From Polynucleobacter paneuropaeus (GTDB taxonomy: Bacteria > Pseudomonadota > Gammaproteobacteria > Burkholderiales > Burkholderiaceae), in contig NZ_CP030085.1 in assembly GCF_003261235.1 (NCBI RefSeq), forward strand, positions 1,581,241-1,645,240: DNA of 64,000 nt, read 5' to 3'. Of this stretch, positions 35,921 to 44,894 are shown piece by piece. The position numbers were made by a program, and so were the translations under genes. The notes beneath the pieces are model-generated. The model was given only the letters and a program-made list of their open reading frames with translations. It was not told the origin of the DNA and made no database searches. The number at the start of each line of letters is the position of its first letter. Positions within the stretch are counted from its first letter, which is position 1.

Positions 35921-37504
35921 ATGATTCATACTGCACTCCTTTCTGTTTCAGATAAACACGGCATCGTCGACTTTGCTAAAGCACTTCATGCTCTTGGCGT
36001 CCAACTCATTTCTACAGGAGGAACGGCCAAGTTACTTGCTGAAAATGGTTTGCCAGTCACCGAGGTCTCTGCTTTAACCCATTTCCCAGAAATGCTCGAT
36101 GGTCGCGTCAAAACTCTCCACCCTATGGTGCACGGAGGACTGTTAGCGCGCAGAGACTCAAAAGAGCATATGGCCGCTTTAAGGGAGCACGACATTGGCA
36201 CGATTGATATGCTCGTAATTAATCTTTACCCCTTCAATCAAACAGTAGCAAAAGCGGAATGCTCTTTTGAAGAAGCAGTTGAGAATATTGATATTGGCGG
36301 CCCAGCAATGCTGCGGGCTGCGGCGAAAAATCATCAAGACGTCACTGTATTAATCTCACCAGACGACTACGCAGCAGTACTCTCAGAGATGAAGTCGAAT
36401 CAAAATAATGTTTCTTATAAAACCAATTTAGCCTTGGCCAAGAAAGTGTTTGCTCATACCGCCCAATACGATGGTGCAATTGCAAACTACCTATCTTCCT
36501 TAGGCGATGACTTGAACCATCAGCAACGTTCTCCATACCCAGAGACCCTTCACATAGCGTTTGAGAAGGTCCAAGAGATGCGCTATGGTGAGAATCCACA
36601 TCAATCTGCTGCGTTCTACAAAGATCTCCAAACAGTAGATGGAGCTCTAGCAAACTATCGCCAATTACAAGGTAAAGAGCTTTCCTATAACAACATTGCG
36701 GACGCAGATGCTGCCTGGGAATGCGTGAAGAGCTTCTCTACTAGTAACGGCAATAACACTCCCGCCTGCGTCATCATCAAACACGCCAATCCTTGTGGCG
36801 TTGCAGTTGCTAGCTCTGCTCTGGAGGCTTATCAAAAAGCCTTTAAGACCGATCCAAGTTCTGCATTTGGCGGAATCATTGCCTTGAATGTGCCTTGCGA
36901 TGGTACTGCAGCAGAAGCCATCTCCAAGCAATTTGTAGAGGTCTTGATTGCTCCCAGCTTCAGCAAAGAAGCCTTAGCCATCTTTGCAGCAAAGCAAAAT
37001 GTACGTTTACTAGAAATTTCCCTCGGTAATGCATTTAATACCTTTGATTTCAAACGGGTAGGGGGTGGCTTATTAGTGCAGTCTCCTGATGCGAAGAATG
37101 TTTTACAAAATGAGATCCAAGTAGTTAGTCAAAGACAGCCCACTCCAAAAGAACTCAATGACATGATGTTTGCTTGGCGCGTTGCCAAGTTTGTCAAATC
37201 AAATGCGATTGTGTATTGCGCGGACGGTATGACCCTTGGTATTGGCGCTGGCCAGATGAGTCGCGTTGACTCTGCCAGAATGGCAAGCATCAAAGCTGAA
37301 AATGCAGGACTGAGCCTCAAAGGATCCGCTGTTGCGAGTGATGCTTTCTTCCCCTTCCGCGATGGTTTAGATGTCGTAGTCAGCGCTGGTGCAAGTTGTG
37401 CTATTCAGCCGGGTGGCAGTATGCGTGACGAGGAAATCATCGCAGCGGCAAACGAACATGGCATCGCCATGATCTTCACTGGCACACGCCACTTCCGCCA
37501 TTGA
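35921..37504 (+). CDS. purH: Bifunctional AICAR transformylase / IMP cyclohydrolase
   Basis: This 527-residue enzyme of purine synthesis has an N-terminal MGS-like cyclohydrolase domain (LLSVSDKHGIVDFAKAL, STGGTAKLL, HPMVHGG) and a C-terminal transformylase domain with RYGENPHQSAAFY, IIKHANPCGVA and ASDAFFPFRDG. It performs the last two steps to IMP. It lies 21 nt after fis, so read-through from the dusB-fis promoter is possible, and 15 nt before ruvC. Confidence 0.98.
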   Translation: MIHTALLSVSDKHGIVDFAKALHALGVQLISTGGTAKLLAENGLPVTEVSALTHFPEMLDGRVKTLHPMVHGGLLARRDSKEHMAALREHDIGTIDMLVINLYPFNQTVAKAECSFEEAVENIDIGGPAMLRAAAKNHQDVTVLISPDDYAAVLSEMKSNQNNVSYKTNLALAKKVFAHTAQYDGAIANYLSSLGDDLNHQQRSPYPETLHIAFEKVQEMRYGENPHQSAAFYKDLQTVDGALANYRQLQGKELSYNNIADADAAWECVKSFSTSNGNNTPACVIIKHANPCGVAVASSALEAYQKAFKTDPSSAFGGIIALNVPCDGTAAEAISKQFVEVLIAPSFSKEALAIFAAKQNVRLLEISLGNAFNTFDFKRVGGGLLVQSPDAKNVLQNEIQVVSQRQPTPKELNDMMFAWRVAKFVKSNAIVYCADGMTLGIGAGQMSRVDSARMASIKAENAGLSLKGSAVASDAFFPFRDGLDVVVSAGASCAIQPGGSMRDEEIIAAANEHGIAMIFTGTRHFRH

Positions 37505-37519
37505 GCAAGAGATAACACA

Positions 37520-38047
37520 ATGCGCTGGATAGGAATCGATCCTGGTTTACGGACGACCGGCTTTGGCGTGATTGATGTAATTGGGCAAAAATTGACTTAT
37601 ATTGCCTCGGGCACGATTGAAAGCGGAGACCCTGCCAAAGGTCTACCTGAACGCTTGGGTTCTTTATATGCTGGGTTAATCGAAGTATTAGAGACCTATC
37701 ATCCAGAATCTGCTGCAATTGAAGAAGTCTTTTTAAATGTCAATCCACGCTCAACACTGATGCTAGGTCAAGCACGTGGCGCCGTCATCGCTGCCCTCGT
37801 CTCGAAAAAACTCCCTGTAGCTGAGTACAGCGCCCTGAGAGTGAAGCAAGCCATCGTTGGTACAGGACGTGCTGCTAAGCCCCAGGTCCAAGAAATGGTG
37901 AAGCGTTTACTTCGACTCAGTCGTGCACCCGGCTCTGACGCCTCTGATGCATTGGGTGTGGCTATTTGCGCAGCACATCATGCTCAGATGCCAAAGGCAA
38001 TCACGGCTGCACTTGCAGCCAAGAAACCCTCGAAGTCAAAAGCTTAA
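37520..38047 (+). CDS. ruvC: Holliday junction endonuclease RuvC
   Basis: This 175-residue RNase H-fold resolvase has the catalytic acids Asp7 (GIDPGL), the Glu in AIEEVFLN and the C-terminal pair in GSDASDALGVA. It cuts four-way junctions at symmetric sites. It leads a ruvCAB group (18-35 nt gaps). No LexA box is seen upstream, unlike the E. coli ruvAB operon. Confidence 0.97.
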   Translation: MRWIGIDPGLRTTGFGVIDVIGQKLTYIASGTIESGDPAKGLPERLGSLYAGLIEVLETYHPESAAIEEVFLNVNPRSTLMLGQARGAVIAALVSKKLPVAEYSALRVKQAIVGTGRAAKPQVQEMVKRLLRLSRAPGSDASDALGVAICAAHHAQMPKAITAALAAKKPSKSKA

Positions 38048-38065
38048 ACAGGTTAAGATCTTCAT

Positions 38066-38647
38066 ATGATTGGTCGTATTCAAGGAACCCTCGTCTCAGT
38101 TCACCCGCCTCGCCTACTGGTAGATTGCCAAGGCGTTGGTTACGAAATTGATGTGCCAATGAGTACCTTGTATCAACTACCCGAAGTGAATCAAAAAATT
38201 ACTTTACTCACTCATTTTCAAGTGAGAGAAGATGCGCAACAACTCTTCGGTTTTGGGACTGAGACTGAGCGTGAAGCATTTAGAGCCCTCATCAAAATTA
38301 GTGGGGTAGGTTCGCGTACTGCTCTAGCTGTGCTATCTGGGATGAGTGTGAATGAATTAGCCCAAGCAATCGCTCTCCAAGAATCAGCCCGCCTAACTCA
38401 AGTGCCTGGTATCGGCAAAAAAACAGCTGAGCGTCTTTTGCTTGAACTGAAAGGTAAGCTTGCCCCTGATTTAGGTTTGGTAGCAGGTAAACCTCAAGCG
38501 AGAGAAGCCAGTAGTGAAATTTTGCAAGCCTTATTGGCATTGGGCTATTCTGAAAAAGAAGCGCTTTTGGCAATCACACAGATCCCATCAGACAGTAATG
38601 TCTCTGATGGCATTCGTCTGGGTCTCAAATATCTCTCTAAAACCTAA
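38066..38647 (+). CDS. ruvA: Holliday junction branch migration protein RuvA
   Basis: The 193-residue protein has an N-terminal OB fold (MIGRIQGTLVSVHPP), two helix-hairpin-helix motifs (ISGVGSRTALAVLSG and VPGIGKKTAERLLLEL) and a C-terminal domain (about 147-193) that contacts RuvB. The tetramer holds the junction in a planar form for RuvB-driven migration. It is positioned between ruvC and ruvB. Confidence 0.97.
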   Translation: MIGRIQGTLVSVHPPRLLVDCQGVGYEIDVPMSTLYQLPEVNQKITLLTHFQVREDAQQLFGFGTETEREAFRALIKISGVGSRTALAVLSGMSVNELAQAIALQESARLTQVPGIGKKTAERLLLELKGKLAPDLGLVAGKPQAREASSEILQALLALGYSEKEALLAITQIPSDSNVSDGIRLGLKYLSKT

Positions 38648-38682
38648 TCAAGCGGTTTAGCTAAACCCACTAAACTAAGCTT

Positions 38683-39762
38683 ATGGCTATTCATACCGAC
38701 GACCTCAGCTCCATTCCAGACGATTTACCTGAAAATGCTGCCGACCGCATTATTAGTGCAGCAGCCGGCAATGCCGAGGCAGTTTTTGAAAAAGCCCTGC
38801 GCCCTAAGCAGTTAGATGAGTATGTCGGCCAAACTAAAGCGCGTGCCCAGCTAGAGATCTTTATTAGCGCAACACGCGCCCGTCAAGAGGCGCTTGATCA
38901 CGTTCTACTATTTGGCCCTCCTGGTCTTGGCAAAACAACCTTAGCCCACATCATCGCCAGAGAGCTAGGTGTTAACCTGCGCCAAACTAGCGGGCCTGTA
39001 TTAGACCGCCCAGGTGATCTAGCGGCACTTCTCACCAATTTAGAAACCAATGATGTCTTATTCATTGATGAGATTCATCGCCTATCCCCCGTAGTGGAGG
39101 AGATTCTCTATCCAGCTCTTGAAGATTACAGTCTGGACATCATGATTGGTGAAGGCCCTGCAGCGCGGAGTGTAAAGATTGATCTCAAGCCATTTACCCT
39201 GATTGGGGCAACTACACGCGCAGGCATGCTCACCAATCCACTGCGCGACCGCTTTGGTATTGTTGCCAGACTAGAGTTTTACTCTACAGAAGAATTAACT
39301 AAGATCATCGAGCGCTCAGCCAATCTTCTCAAGGCCAAAATTGATCCTGCAGGCTCGATTGAAATTGCAAAACGTGCGCGTGGCACACCTCGTATTGCTA
39401 ATCGCTTGCTCCGCCGTGTCCGTGACTATGCCGAAGTGAAGGGAACGGGAGTAATCACAAAAGCGATTGCTGATGCCGCTCTGAAAATGCTGGATGTAGA
39501 CCCTAGCGGCTTTGATTTAATGGATCGCAAATTACTCGAGGCCATCTTGCACAAGTTTGATGGTGGTCCTGTTGGAATTGATAATCTTGCTGCAGCGATT
39601 GGGGAGGAGCGGGATACGATTGAAGATGTCTTAGAACCCTATCTCATTCAACAAGGATATCTTCAAAGAACTTCGCGTGGCAGAGTAGCTACACGCCAAG
39701 CCTACGAGCATTTTGGCTTAACGCCTCCAAGTCGCTCAGCCAATCTAGACTTGCTAGATTAA
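38683..39762 (+). CDS. ruvB: Holliday junction ATP-dependent helicase RuvB
   Basis: The 359-residue AAA+ motor has Walker A GPPGLGKTT (78-86), Walker B LFIDEIHRL, sensor GATTRAG and the C-terminal winged helix (QQGYLQRTSRGRVAT). It drives branch migration with RuvA. Its stop lies 2 nt from the stop of convergent tyrS with no terminator hairpin between them. Confidence 0.98.
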   Translation: MAIHTDDLSSIPDDLPENAADRIISAAAGNAEAVFEKALRPKQLDEYVGQTKARAQLEIFISATRARQEALDHVLLFGPPGLGKTTLAHIIARELGVNLRQTSGPVLDRPGDLAALLTNLETNDVLFIDEIHRLSPVVEEILYPALEDYSLDIMIGEGPAARSVKIDLKPFTLIGATTRAGMLTNPLRDRFGIVARLEFYSTEELTKIIERSANLLKAKIDPAGSIEIAKRARGTPRIANRLLRRVRDYAEVKGTGVITKAIADAALKMLDVDPSGFDLMDRKLLEAILHKFDGGPVGIDNLAAAIGEERDTIEDVLEPYLIQQGYLQRTSRGRVATRQAYEHFGLTPPSRSANLDLLD

Positions 39763-39764
39763 AA

Positions 39765-40997
39765 CTAGCTTAGCGTCACTTTGGCAAAGCGCCGCTTGCC
39801 AACCTGAACTAGATACTTTCCTGCCTCAAGCTTTAGTGCTTTGTCACTAATCACAGAACCATCAATGCGTACTCCGCTTTGCTCGATATTGCGGTTGGCC
39901 TCAGAGGTCGATGGTACAAGGCCTGCAGCTTTTAAGAAGTTAGCAACACCCATGGGGGAACCCGATAAAGTGATCTCGGGAATATCATCAGGAATGCCGC
40001 CCTTAGCGCGATGATTAAAGCCTTCTAAAGCTTTTTCTGCAGCTGCCTCTGAATGAAAACGCGTCACGATTTCTTGTCCCAGCAGCACCTTGCAATCGCG
40101 TGGATTGCGGCCTGCAGCGACTTCTTGTTTCATCAGATCAATTTCTGCCATAGGGCGGAAAGAAAGCAAAGTAAAGTAATCCCACATTAAATCATCCGAG
40201 ATACTCATGAGTTTGCCGAACATCTCACTAGCAGGCTCACTAATACCAATGTAGTTGCCCTTGGACTTGCTCATTTTTTCTATACCATCTAAACCCACCA
40301 ATAGTGGCATGGTCAGAATACATTGCGGCTCTTGTCCGTATTCCCTCTGGAGTTCACGACCCACTAAGAGATTGAACTTTTGATCCGTCCCGCCAAGCTC
40401 TAAATCACTTTTCAAGGCAACGGAGTCATAACCTTGCATTAAGGGGTATAAAAATTCATGAACGGAAATAGGTATACCGACACGGTAACGTTTCGTAAAA
40501 TCATCGCGCTCTAACATTTGGGCGACCGTATATTTTGCCGCCAGCTGAATCATGCCGCGCGCACCCAATGGATCGCACCACTCGCTGTTGTAGCGTACTT
40601 CTGTTTTTTTAGGATCGAGCACCAAGCTAGCTTGGCGATAGTAAGTTTCTGCGTTGACTTTAATTTCTTCGGGAGTCAAAGGCGGACGGGTCGCATTACG
40701 ACCTGATGGATCACCAATCATGCTCGTGAAATCACCGATCAAGAAAATCACGGTATGGCCTAGATCTTGCATCTGCCGTAATTTATTTAACACTACGGTA
40801 TGCCCCAGATGAATATCGGGGGCAGTAGGATCGAGACCCAGCTTAATTCGGAGAGGAAGTCCTGTAGCCTGACTACGAGCTAGCTTTTTTAACCAATCCG
40901 CTTCCACCAAAAGCTCATCGCAGCCCCGTTTAGTGACTTCAAGGGCAGCCATGACTTCTGGCGTTAGGGGGTATTGTGGTTCGGGTTTAGCCGTCAT
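39765..40997 (-). CDS. tyrS: Tyrosyl-tRNA synthetase
   Basis: From ATG 40997 (MTAKPEPQYPL) the protein has 410 residues. The frame is open 30 codons further upstream, but that extension has no family likeness. The class I motifs are HLGHT (HIGH) and KMSKSKGN (KMSKS), with a C-terminal S4 RNA-binding domain ending in the window at SDKALKLEAGKYLVQVGKRR. The HLGH form and length fit the TyrS2/TyrZ-like branch common in betaproteobacteria. It is divergent from anmK. Confidence 0.95.
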   Translation of the reverse strand: MTAKPEPQYPLTPEVMAALEVTKRGCDELLVEADWLKKLARSQATGLPLRIKLGLDPTAPDIHLGHTVVLNKLRQMQDLGHTVIFLIGDFTSMIGDPSGRNATRPPLTPEEIKVNAETYYRQASLVLDPKKTEVRYNSEWCDPLGARGMIQLAAKYTVAQMLERDDFTKRYRVGIPISVHEFLYPLMQGYDSVALKSDLELGGTDQKFNLLVGRELQREYGQEPQCILTMPLLVGLDGIEKMSKSKGNYIGISEPASEMFGKLMSISDDLMWDYFTLLSFRPMAEIDLMKQEVAAGRNPRDCKVLLGQEIVTRFHSEAAAEKALEGFNHRAKGGIPDDIPEITLSGSPMGVANFLKAAGLVPSTSEANRNIEQSGVRIDGSVISDKALKLEAGKYLVQVGKRRFAKVTLS

Positions 40998-41087
40998 GGT
41001 GAATCTATAAATTAAGTCGGTTAAATTAGAGCTGATATTTACTAAAGCATAATTGTCGCATTCCTCAGCATAAAGCCTACAGACCAC

Positions 41088-42191
41088 ATGAATCAGCCCC
41101 GCCCTCTCTTTATTGGCATCATGTCTGGCACCAGCCTAGATGGGATCGATGCCGTTCTTGCAAGCATTGGGTCTGATGGTGAGGCGGCAATAGAAGCCGC
41201 CCAAAGCGCACCCTTCTCAGAAGGTCTTCGCAAAGCCCTCTTTGATCTGCAAAGCAGTGGCCCAGATGAAATTCACCGAGAAAACGAGGCTGCTAACGCA
41301 CTTGCCCAGGCCTATGGTGGACTTGTGAAGGCTTTGCTCAATCATGCTAGAAAAAAAGCTTCCGATATCACCGCAATTGGAGCCCATGGTCAGACCATTC
41401 GCCATCAACCCCAATTTGGCTATACCCACCAAACTCTTAATCCCGCTCTTCTAGCAGAAATCACAGGCATTGATGTGGTGGCTGATTTTCGGAGTCGTGA
41501 TCTTGCTGCCGGAGGACATGGCGCACCTCTCGTACCAGCCTTTCATGCTCAGCAGTTTCAATCTGATGTAGATGTTGCGATTCTCAACCTTGGTGGCATT
41601 GCCAATCTCACCCTCTTACCTAAAACAGGTGAAGTAAAAGGATTTGATTGTGGTCCTGGCAATATGTTGATGGATGCTTGGATAGAGCACCATCAGCAAA
41701 AGTCTTTTGACAAAGATGGGGCTTGGGCGACACAAGGTCGGTTGCATGAGGAGCTACTCGCAAGAATGTTGTCAGATCCGTTTTTTAAGAAAGCCCCTCC
41801 AAAAAGTACGGGGCGTGATGATTTCCATTTAGCGTGGCTTGAAAAGCATATTACCCAAGAAGTTATCGAAGCAGTGGATGTCCAAATGAGCCTGCTTCAC
41901 TTGACTGTACTGTCTACCTTAGAAGCGGTGATGCTGCATGCCCCTCAAACCCAAAAGTTAATTGTTTGTGGGGGTGGAGCAAAAAATATAGCGCTGATGA
42001 ACTTAATGAGAACAAAAGCCCCTCAGTTAGAAATTATTTCTAGTGACTTTGTTGGAGTAGATGCACAACTAGTAGAGGCCCTTGCCTTTGCTTGGCTAGC
42101 TTGGGCTCATAAAGAAAAACGGCCAGCAAATCTGCCGGCCGTAACGGGTGCTAAAGGACTAAGAATCTTGGGCGCTTGTTATCCAGCCTAA
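41088..42191 (+). CDS. anmK: Anhydro-N-acetylmuramic acid kinase
   Basis: The 367-residue protein of the hexokinase-like fold has GIMSGTSLDGIDAVL at the N-terminus, GAHGQTIRH, LNLGGIANLT and the catalytic region DCGPGNMLMD. It opens and phosphorylates 1,6-anhydro-MurNAc to MurNAc-6-P. With amgK-murU 10 kb away the window holds three enzymes of muropeptide recycling; the intervening MurNAc-6-P phosphatase (MupP) and NagZ are not in the window. It ends 12 nt before convergent erpA. Confidence 0.96.
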   Translation: MNQPRPLFIGIMSGTSLDGIDAVLASIGSDGEAAIEAAQSAPFSEGLRKALFDLQSSGPDEIHRENEAANALAQAYGGLVKALLNHARKKASDITAIGAHGQTIRHQPQFGYTHQTLNPALLAEITGIDVVADFRSRDLAAGGHGAPLVPAFHAQQFQSDVDVAILNLGGIANLTLLPKTGEVKGFDCGPGNMLMDAWIEHHQQKSFDKDGAWATQGRLHEELLARMLSDPFFKKAPPKSTGRDDFHLAWLEKHITQEVIEAVDVQMSLLHLTVLSTLEAVMLHAPQTQKLIVCGGGAKNIALMNLMRTKAPQLEIISSDFVGVDAQLVEALAFAWLAWAHKEKRPANLPAVTGAKGLRILGACYPA

Positions 42192-42203
42192 TTACTAGTG
42201 GGT

Positions 42204-42578
42204 TTAGGCTGAGAAAGAAGAACCGCAACCACATGTAGTAGTTGCGTTAGGATTCTTAATCACAAACTGTGATCCATGAATATCTTCTTTGTAATCAATT
42301 TCTGCACCAACTAAATATTGGAAACTCATTGAATCGACAAGAAGCGTTACACCATTCTTCTGAAACTCAGTATCGTCTTCATTGACAGCATCATCGAAGG
42401 TAAAACCATACTGAAATCCAGAGCAACCGCCACCTTGAACAAATACCCTTAACTTGAGGCTAGGATTTCCCTCTTCAGCAATCAGATCAGCCACTTTTGC
42501 GGCAGCGCTATCCGTAAACACCAATGGTGTTGGTGGCTCTGCAAGATCTTGTGCAACTTGGGTAGCAACTTCAGTCAT
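42204..42578 (-). CDS. erpA: Iron-sulfur cluster insertion protein ErpA
   Basis: This 124-residue A-type carrier has the three cluster cysteines Cys52 (GGGCSG), Cys116 and Cys118 (TCGCG). The N-terminal extension of about 20 residues is variable. It passes [4Fe-4S] clusters to apoproteins such as IspG/IspH. GGAG lies before the ATG. argC is upstream on the same strand after a 69-nt gap. Confidence 0.93.
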   Translation of the reverse strand: MTEVATQVAQDLAEPPTPLVFTDSAAAKVADLIAEEGNPSLKLRVFVQGGGCSGFQYGFTFDDAVNEDDTEFQKNGVTLLVDSMSFQYLVGAEIDYKEDIHGSQFVIKNPNATTTCGCGSSFSA

Positions 42579-42647
42579 GATGAACTCCTAATTCGAAAGG
42601 CAATAATTCATTTTAGGCTTTAAATCCCCAGTCTGCTGGAAAGGTCT

Positions 42648-43706
42648 TTAGGGCAATAAGGCAATCTGGGTCAAGCCCATGGTTTCGGGCAAGCCAAACA
42701 TCAGATTCAAACACTGTACACCCTGTCCGGAGGCACCTTTAACCAGGTTGTCCTCAACCACCAAAATGACCAAAGTATCGCCATTCCCAGGCCGATGAAT
42801 CGCAATTCGAAGGCCATTACTTCCTCTAACCGAGCGAGTCTCTGGGTGACTTCCGGCTGGCATCACATCAACAAAGGGCTCGTCTTTATAGAAATTCTCG
42901 TATAGCTTTTGGTAATCGACCGCTTTACCTGCCTCGGTTAAACGCACATACAAAGTCGAATGAATCCCTCTAATCATCGGCGTGAGATGCGGCACAAATG
43001 TCAGGCCAATCTGCTCATGCCCAGCAATTGCTTTGAGTCCTTGAACAATCTCAGGTAAGTGGCGATGGCCTTTAACACCATAAGCCTTAAAGTTATCGCT
43101 CGCCTCAGCCATCAAGGTGCCGATCTCGGCTTTACGTCCCGCACCTGAAGTGCCAGACTTGGAATCCGAAATAATATGTTCACCATCAATTAGCTGCTTA
43201 CCACCAGTTGCTTTTGGAGAAAGCAATGGCGCGAGACCTAATTGCACAGAGGTTGGATAGCAACCTGCCAGCCCAACTACCCGTGCTTTCTGAATTGCAT
43301 CCCGATTAATTTCTGGTAAGCCATACACTGCTTCTGCCAAGATATCGGGACAGCTATGCTCCATGCCATACCATTTTTGAAACTCGGCAATATCTTTCAA
43401 ACGAAAATCAGCGGCCAAATCCAAAACCTTGACGCCTGCTGCTAATAGCTCCTTTGCTTGCGACATCGCAACACCATGCGGTGTAGCAAAAAATACAGCA
43501 TCACACTCAGTTAGCTTGGCATCCTCAGGCGTAGTGAATTTCAAATCCACTCGACCACGTAAGGAGGGGAACATATCTGCCACAGACATACCTGCTTCAG
43601 TACGCGAAGTAATCGCCTGAATTTTGACTTCAGGATGCTGTGTCAATAAACGAAGTAATTCCACTCCGGTATATCCAGTTCCACCTACGATACCAACCTT
43701 GATCAT
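42648..43706 (-). CDS. argC: N-acetyl-gamma-glutamyl-phosphate reductase
   Basis: From ATG 43706, with GGAG 6 nt upstream, the protein has 352 residues. A TTG six codons earlier is unlikely because it precedes the ribosome site. VGIVGGTGYTGVELLR is the NADP fold, and the catalytic cysteine lies in GLAGCYPTS. HRHLPEI contains the family His region. It reduces N-acetylglutamyl phosphate in arginine synthesis. It follows the rplM-rpsI operon terminator. Confidence 0.97.
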   Translation of the reverse strand: MIKVGIVGGTGYTGVELLRLLTQHPEVKIQAITSRTEAGMSVADMFPSLRGRVDLKFTTPEDAKLTECDAVFFATPHGVAMSQAKELLAAGVKVLDLAADFRLKDIAEFQKWYGMEHSCPDILAEAVYGLPEINRDAIQKARVVGLAGCYPTSVQLGLAPLLSPKATGGKQLIDGEHIISDSKSGTSGAGRKAEIGTLMAEASDNFKAYGVKGHRHLPEIVQGLKAIAGHEQIGLTFVPHLTPMIRGIHSTLYVRLTEAGKAVDYQKLYENFYKDEPFVDVMPAGSHPETRSVRGSNGLRIAIHRPGNGDTLVILVVEDNLVKGASGQGVQCLNLMFGLPETMGLTQIALLP

Positions 43707-43770
43707 GCTGTTCTCCAATTTCAATAAGCTATAGCTTACCGCGTGAATCTGACAATTACCTTTATTTTAG

Positions 43771-43800
43771 AAACAAAAAGGGCCGCTTGCGCGACCCTTT
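43771..43800 (-). terminator. Terminator of the rplM-rpsI operon
   Basis: Minus-strand AAAGGG-T-CGC, loop GCAA, GCG-G-CCCTTT with one internal mismatch is followed by TTTGTTT. It lies 27 nt after the rpsI stop and isolates argC from ribosomal-protein transcription. Confidence 0.85.
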
Positions 43801-43826
43801 CATCAAAACATAGCGACTGAAAGAAA

Positions 43827-44228
43827 TTAGCGCTTGCTGAACTGCTTACGACGACGCGCGCCGTGCAGACCAACCTTCTTACGCTCAACTTCACGAGCAT
43901 CGCGAGTTACCAAACCTGCTTTAGACAGGGTAGGCTTCAAAGCATTGTCATAGTCGATCAAAGCACGAGTAACACCGTGACGAACTGCGCCAGCTTGGCC
44001 AGTCTCACCGCCACCAGTAACGTTCACTTTGATATCAAAGGTTGTTAAGTGGGCAGTCAGAGCTAAAGGCTGACGAGCGATCATGCGCGATGTCTCGCGT
44101 GCGAAATAGGCATCGATAGGTTTACCGTTAACAGTAATCTCACCTTTACCCGATTTAATAAATACACGGGCTACAGAGCTCTTGCGACGACCTGTACCGT
44201 AATTCCAATTTCCGTAATTAATAGCCAT
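43827..44228 (-). CDS. rpsI: 30S ribosomal protein S9
   Basis: The 133-residue protein has the family core YGTGRRKSSVARVFIKSGKG, GETGQAGAVRHGVTRAL and the basic tail GLHGARRRKQFSKR, which reaches the P-site tRNA. It is co-transcribed with rplM (9-nt gap), the universal L13-S9 pair. Confidence 0.98.
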   Translation of the reverse strand: MAINYGNWNYGTGRRKSSVARVFIKSGKGEITVNGKPIDAYFARETSRMIARQPLALTAHLTTFDIKVNVTGGGETGQAGAVRHGVTRALIDYDNALKPTLSKAGLVTRDAREVERKKVGLHGARRRKQFSKR

Positions 44229-44237
44229 TTGGGTTCC

Positions 44238-44666
44238 TTAAATCTCTAACGCTTTGGGCTGTTGAGCCGTGTGCGGATGATTAGCGTCGCCATAGACTTT
44301 TAATTTCTTGATCATGGCATAGCCGAGTGGGCCTTTTGGCAACATACCTTTCACAGCCTTCTCTAAGGCGCGACCAGGAAAACGGTCTTGCATCTTGTCG
44401 AAGTTGGTCGTACTGATACCGCCTGGGTATCCGCTGTGACGGTGATAGAGTTTGTTCAAGCCCTTGGTGCCAGTGACACGCAGCTTGGATGAGTTGATTA
44501 CGACAATAAAGTCGCCAGTATCAACGTGTGGAGTGAATTCAGGCTTGTGCTTGCCGCGTAGACGGTGTGCCACTTCACTGGCGACACGACCGAGGACTTT
44601 GTCCGTAGCGTCAATCACGAACCATTCACGCGTTACCTCATGGGATTTTGCGGAAAAAGTTTTCAT
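44238..44666 (-). CDS. rplM: 50S ribosomal protein L13
   Basis: The protein has 142 residues, exactly the usual length. WFVIDATDKVLGRVASEVAHRLRGKHKPEFTPH and GMLPKGPLGYAMIKKLKVY regions are typical. L13 is an early assembly protein of the 50S subunit. The ~140-nt leader upstream (44667-44805) contains competing hairpins, consistent with feedback control known for rplM in other bacteria. Confidence 0.98.
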   Translation of the reverse strand: MKTFSAKSHEVTREWFVIDATDKVLGRVASEVAHRLRGKHKPEFTPHVDTGDFIVVINSSKLRVTGTKGLNKLYHRHSGYPGGISTTNFDKMQDRFPGRALEKAVKGMLPKGPLGYAMIKKLKVYGDANHPHTAQQPKALEI

Positions 44667-44817
44667 GATTTCTCAAATTGTTATTGTCAAAAAATACTCC
44701 AATCAAACTACGTCCACTTTGGCCCTGCTTATGTTTGCAGGCTCGCAGATTCAGAAATTCAATCGGTAAAACAATTACCGCTGACAAGTCGGTAATTCAG
44801 TAAAGCCTTGAATTGTA
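44667..44817 (-). promoter_or_regulatory. rplM leader with alternative hairpins and candidate promoter
   Basis: On the minus strand a TACAAT (44817-44812) could be the -10, placing the start near 44805 and giving a ~140-nt leader. In the leader AATTACCG (44797-44790), CGGTAATT (44780-44773) and TTACCG (44769-44764) occur in series. The middle block can pair with either neighbour, so two stems exclude each other. A further small stem CCTGC/GCAGG lies at 44724-44741. Such an arrangement could sense L13 or another ligand; this is inference. No good -35 is seen. Confidence 0.5.
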
Positions 44818-44821
44818 ACCC

Positions 44822-44850
44822 AAAAAAAGCCCAGGAACGAGTCCTGGGCT
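44822..44850 (-). terminator. Terminator of the predicted small RNA
   Basis: GCCCAGGA, loop CTCGT, TCCTGGGC gives an 8-bp GC-rich stem followed by seven T on the minus strand. It is the strongest intrinsic terminator in this stretch and lies directly upstream of the candidate rplM -10, so it would also insulate rplM. Confidence 0.88.
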
Positions 44851-44894
44851 GGAATCCACCGATGTTTGGGTGGAGGAGACACTGGGAGGCAAAT
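44822..44894 (-). ncRNA. Predicted ~70-nt small RNA with two CCUCC motifs
   Basis: A strong terminator (44822-44850) points away from rplM's own start region and has no gene to serve, so it implies a separate minus-strand RNA. A TATAAG at 44906-44901 predicts a 5' end near 44894. The RNA would begin with a single-stranded part holding GCCTCCC (44890-44884) and CTCCTCC (44878-44872), the latter running into a 6-bp stem TCCACC/GGTGGA (44874-44869 and 44860-44855), then the terminator stem. CCUCC is complementary to the GGAGG ribosome site. No open reading frame fits. The family may be the one called Betaproteobacteria toxic small RNA, which I cannot verify. The start point is approximate. Confidence 0.6.

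Noticed and set aside
40998..41087. 30-codon N-terminal extension of tyrS
   Set aside because: The residues do not resemble any TyrRS N-terminus; MTAKPEPQYPL at 40997 is the expected start.
42119..42141. GC-rich inverted repeat at the end of anmK
   Set aside because: It lies within coding sequence, has imperfect arms and no T run, so it is not supported as the erpA terminator.
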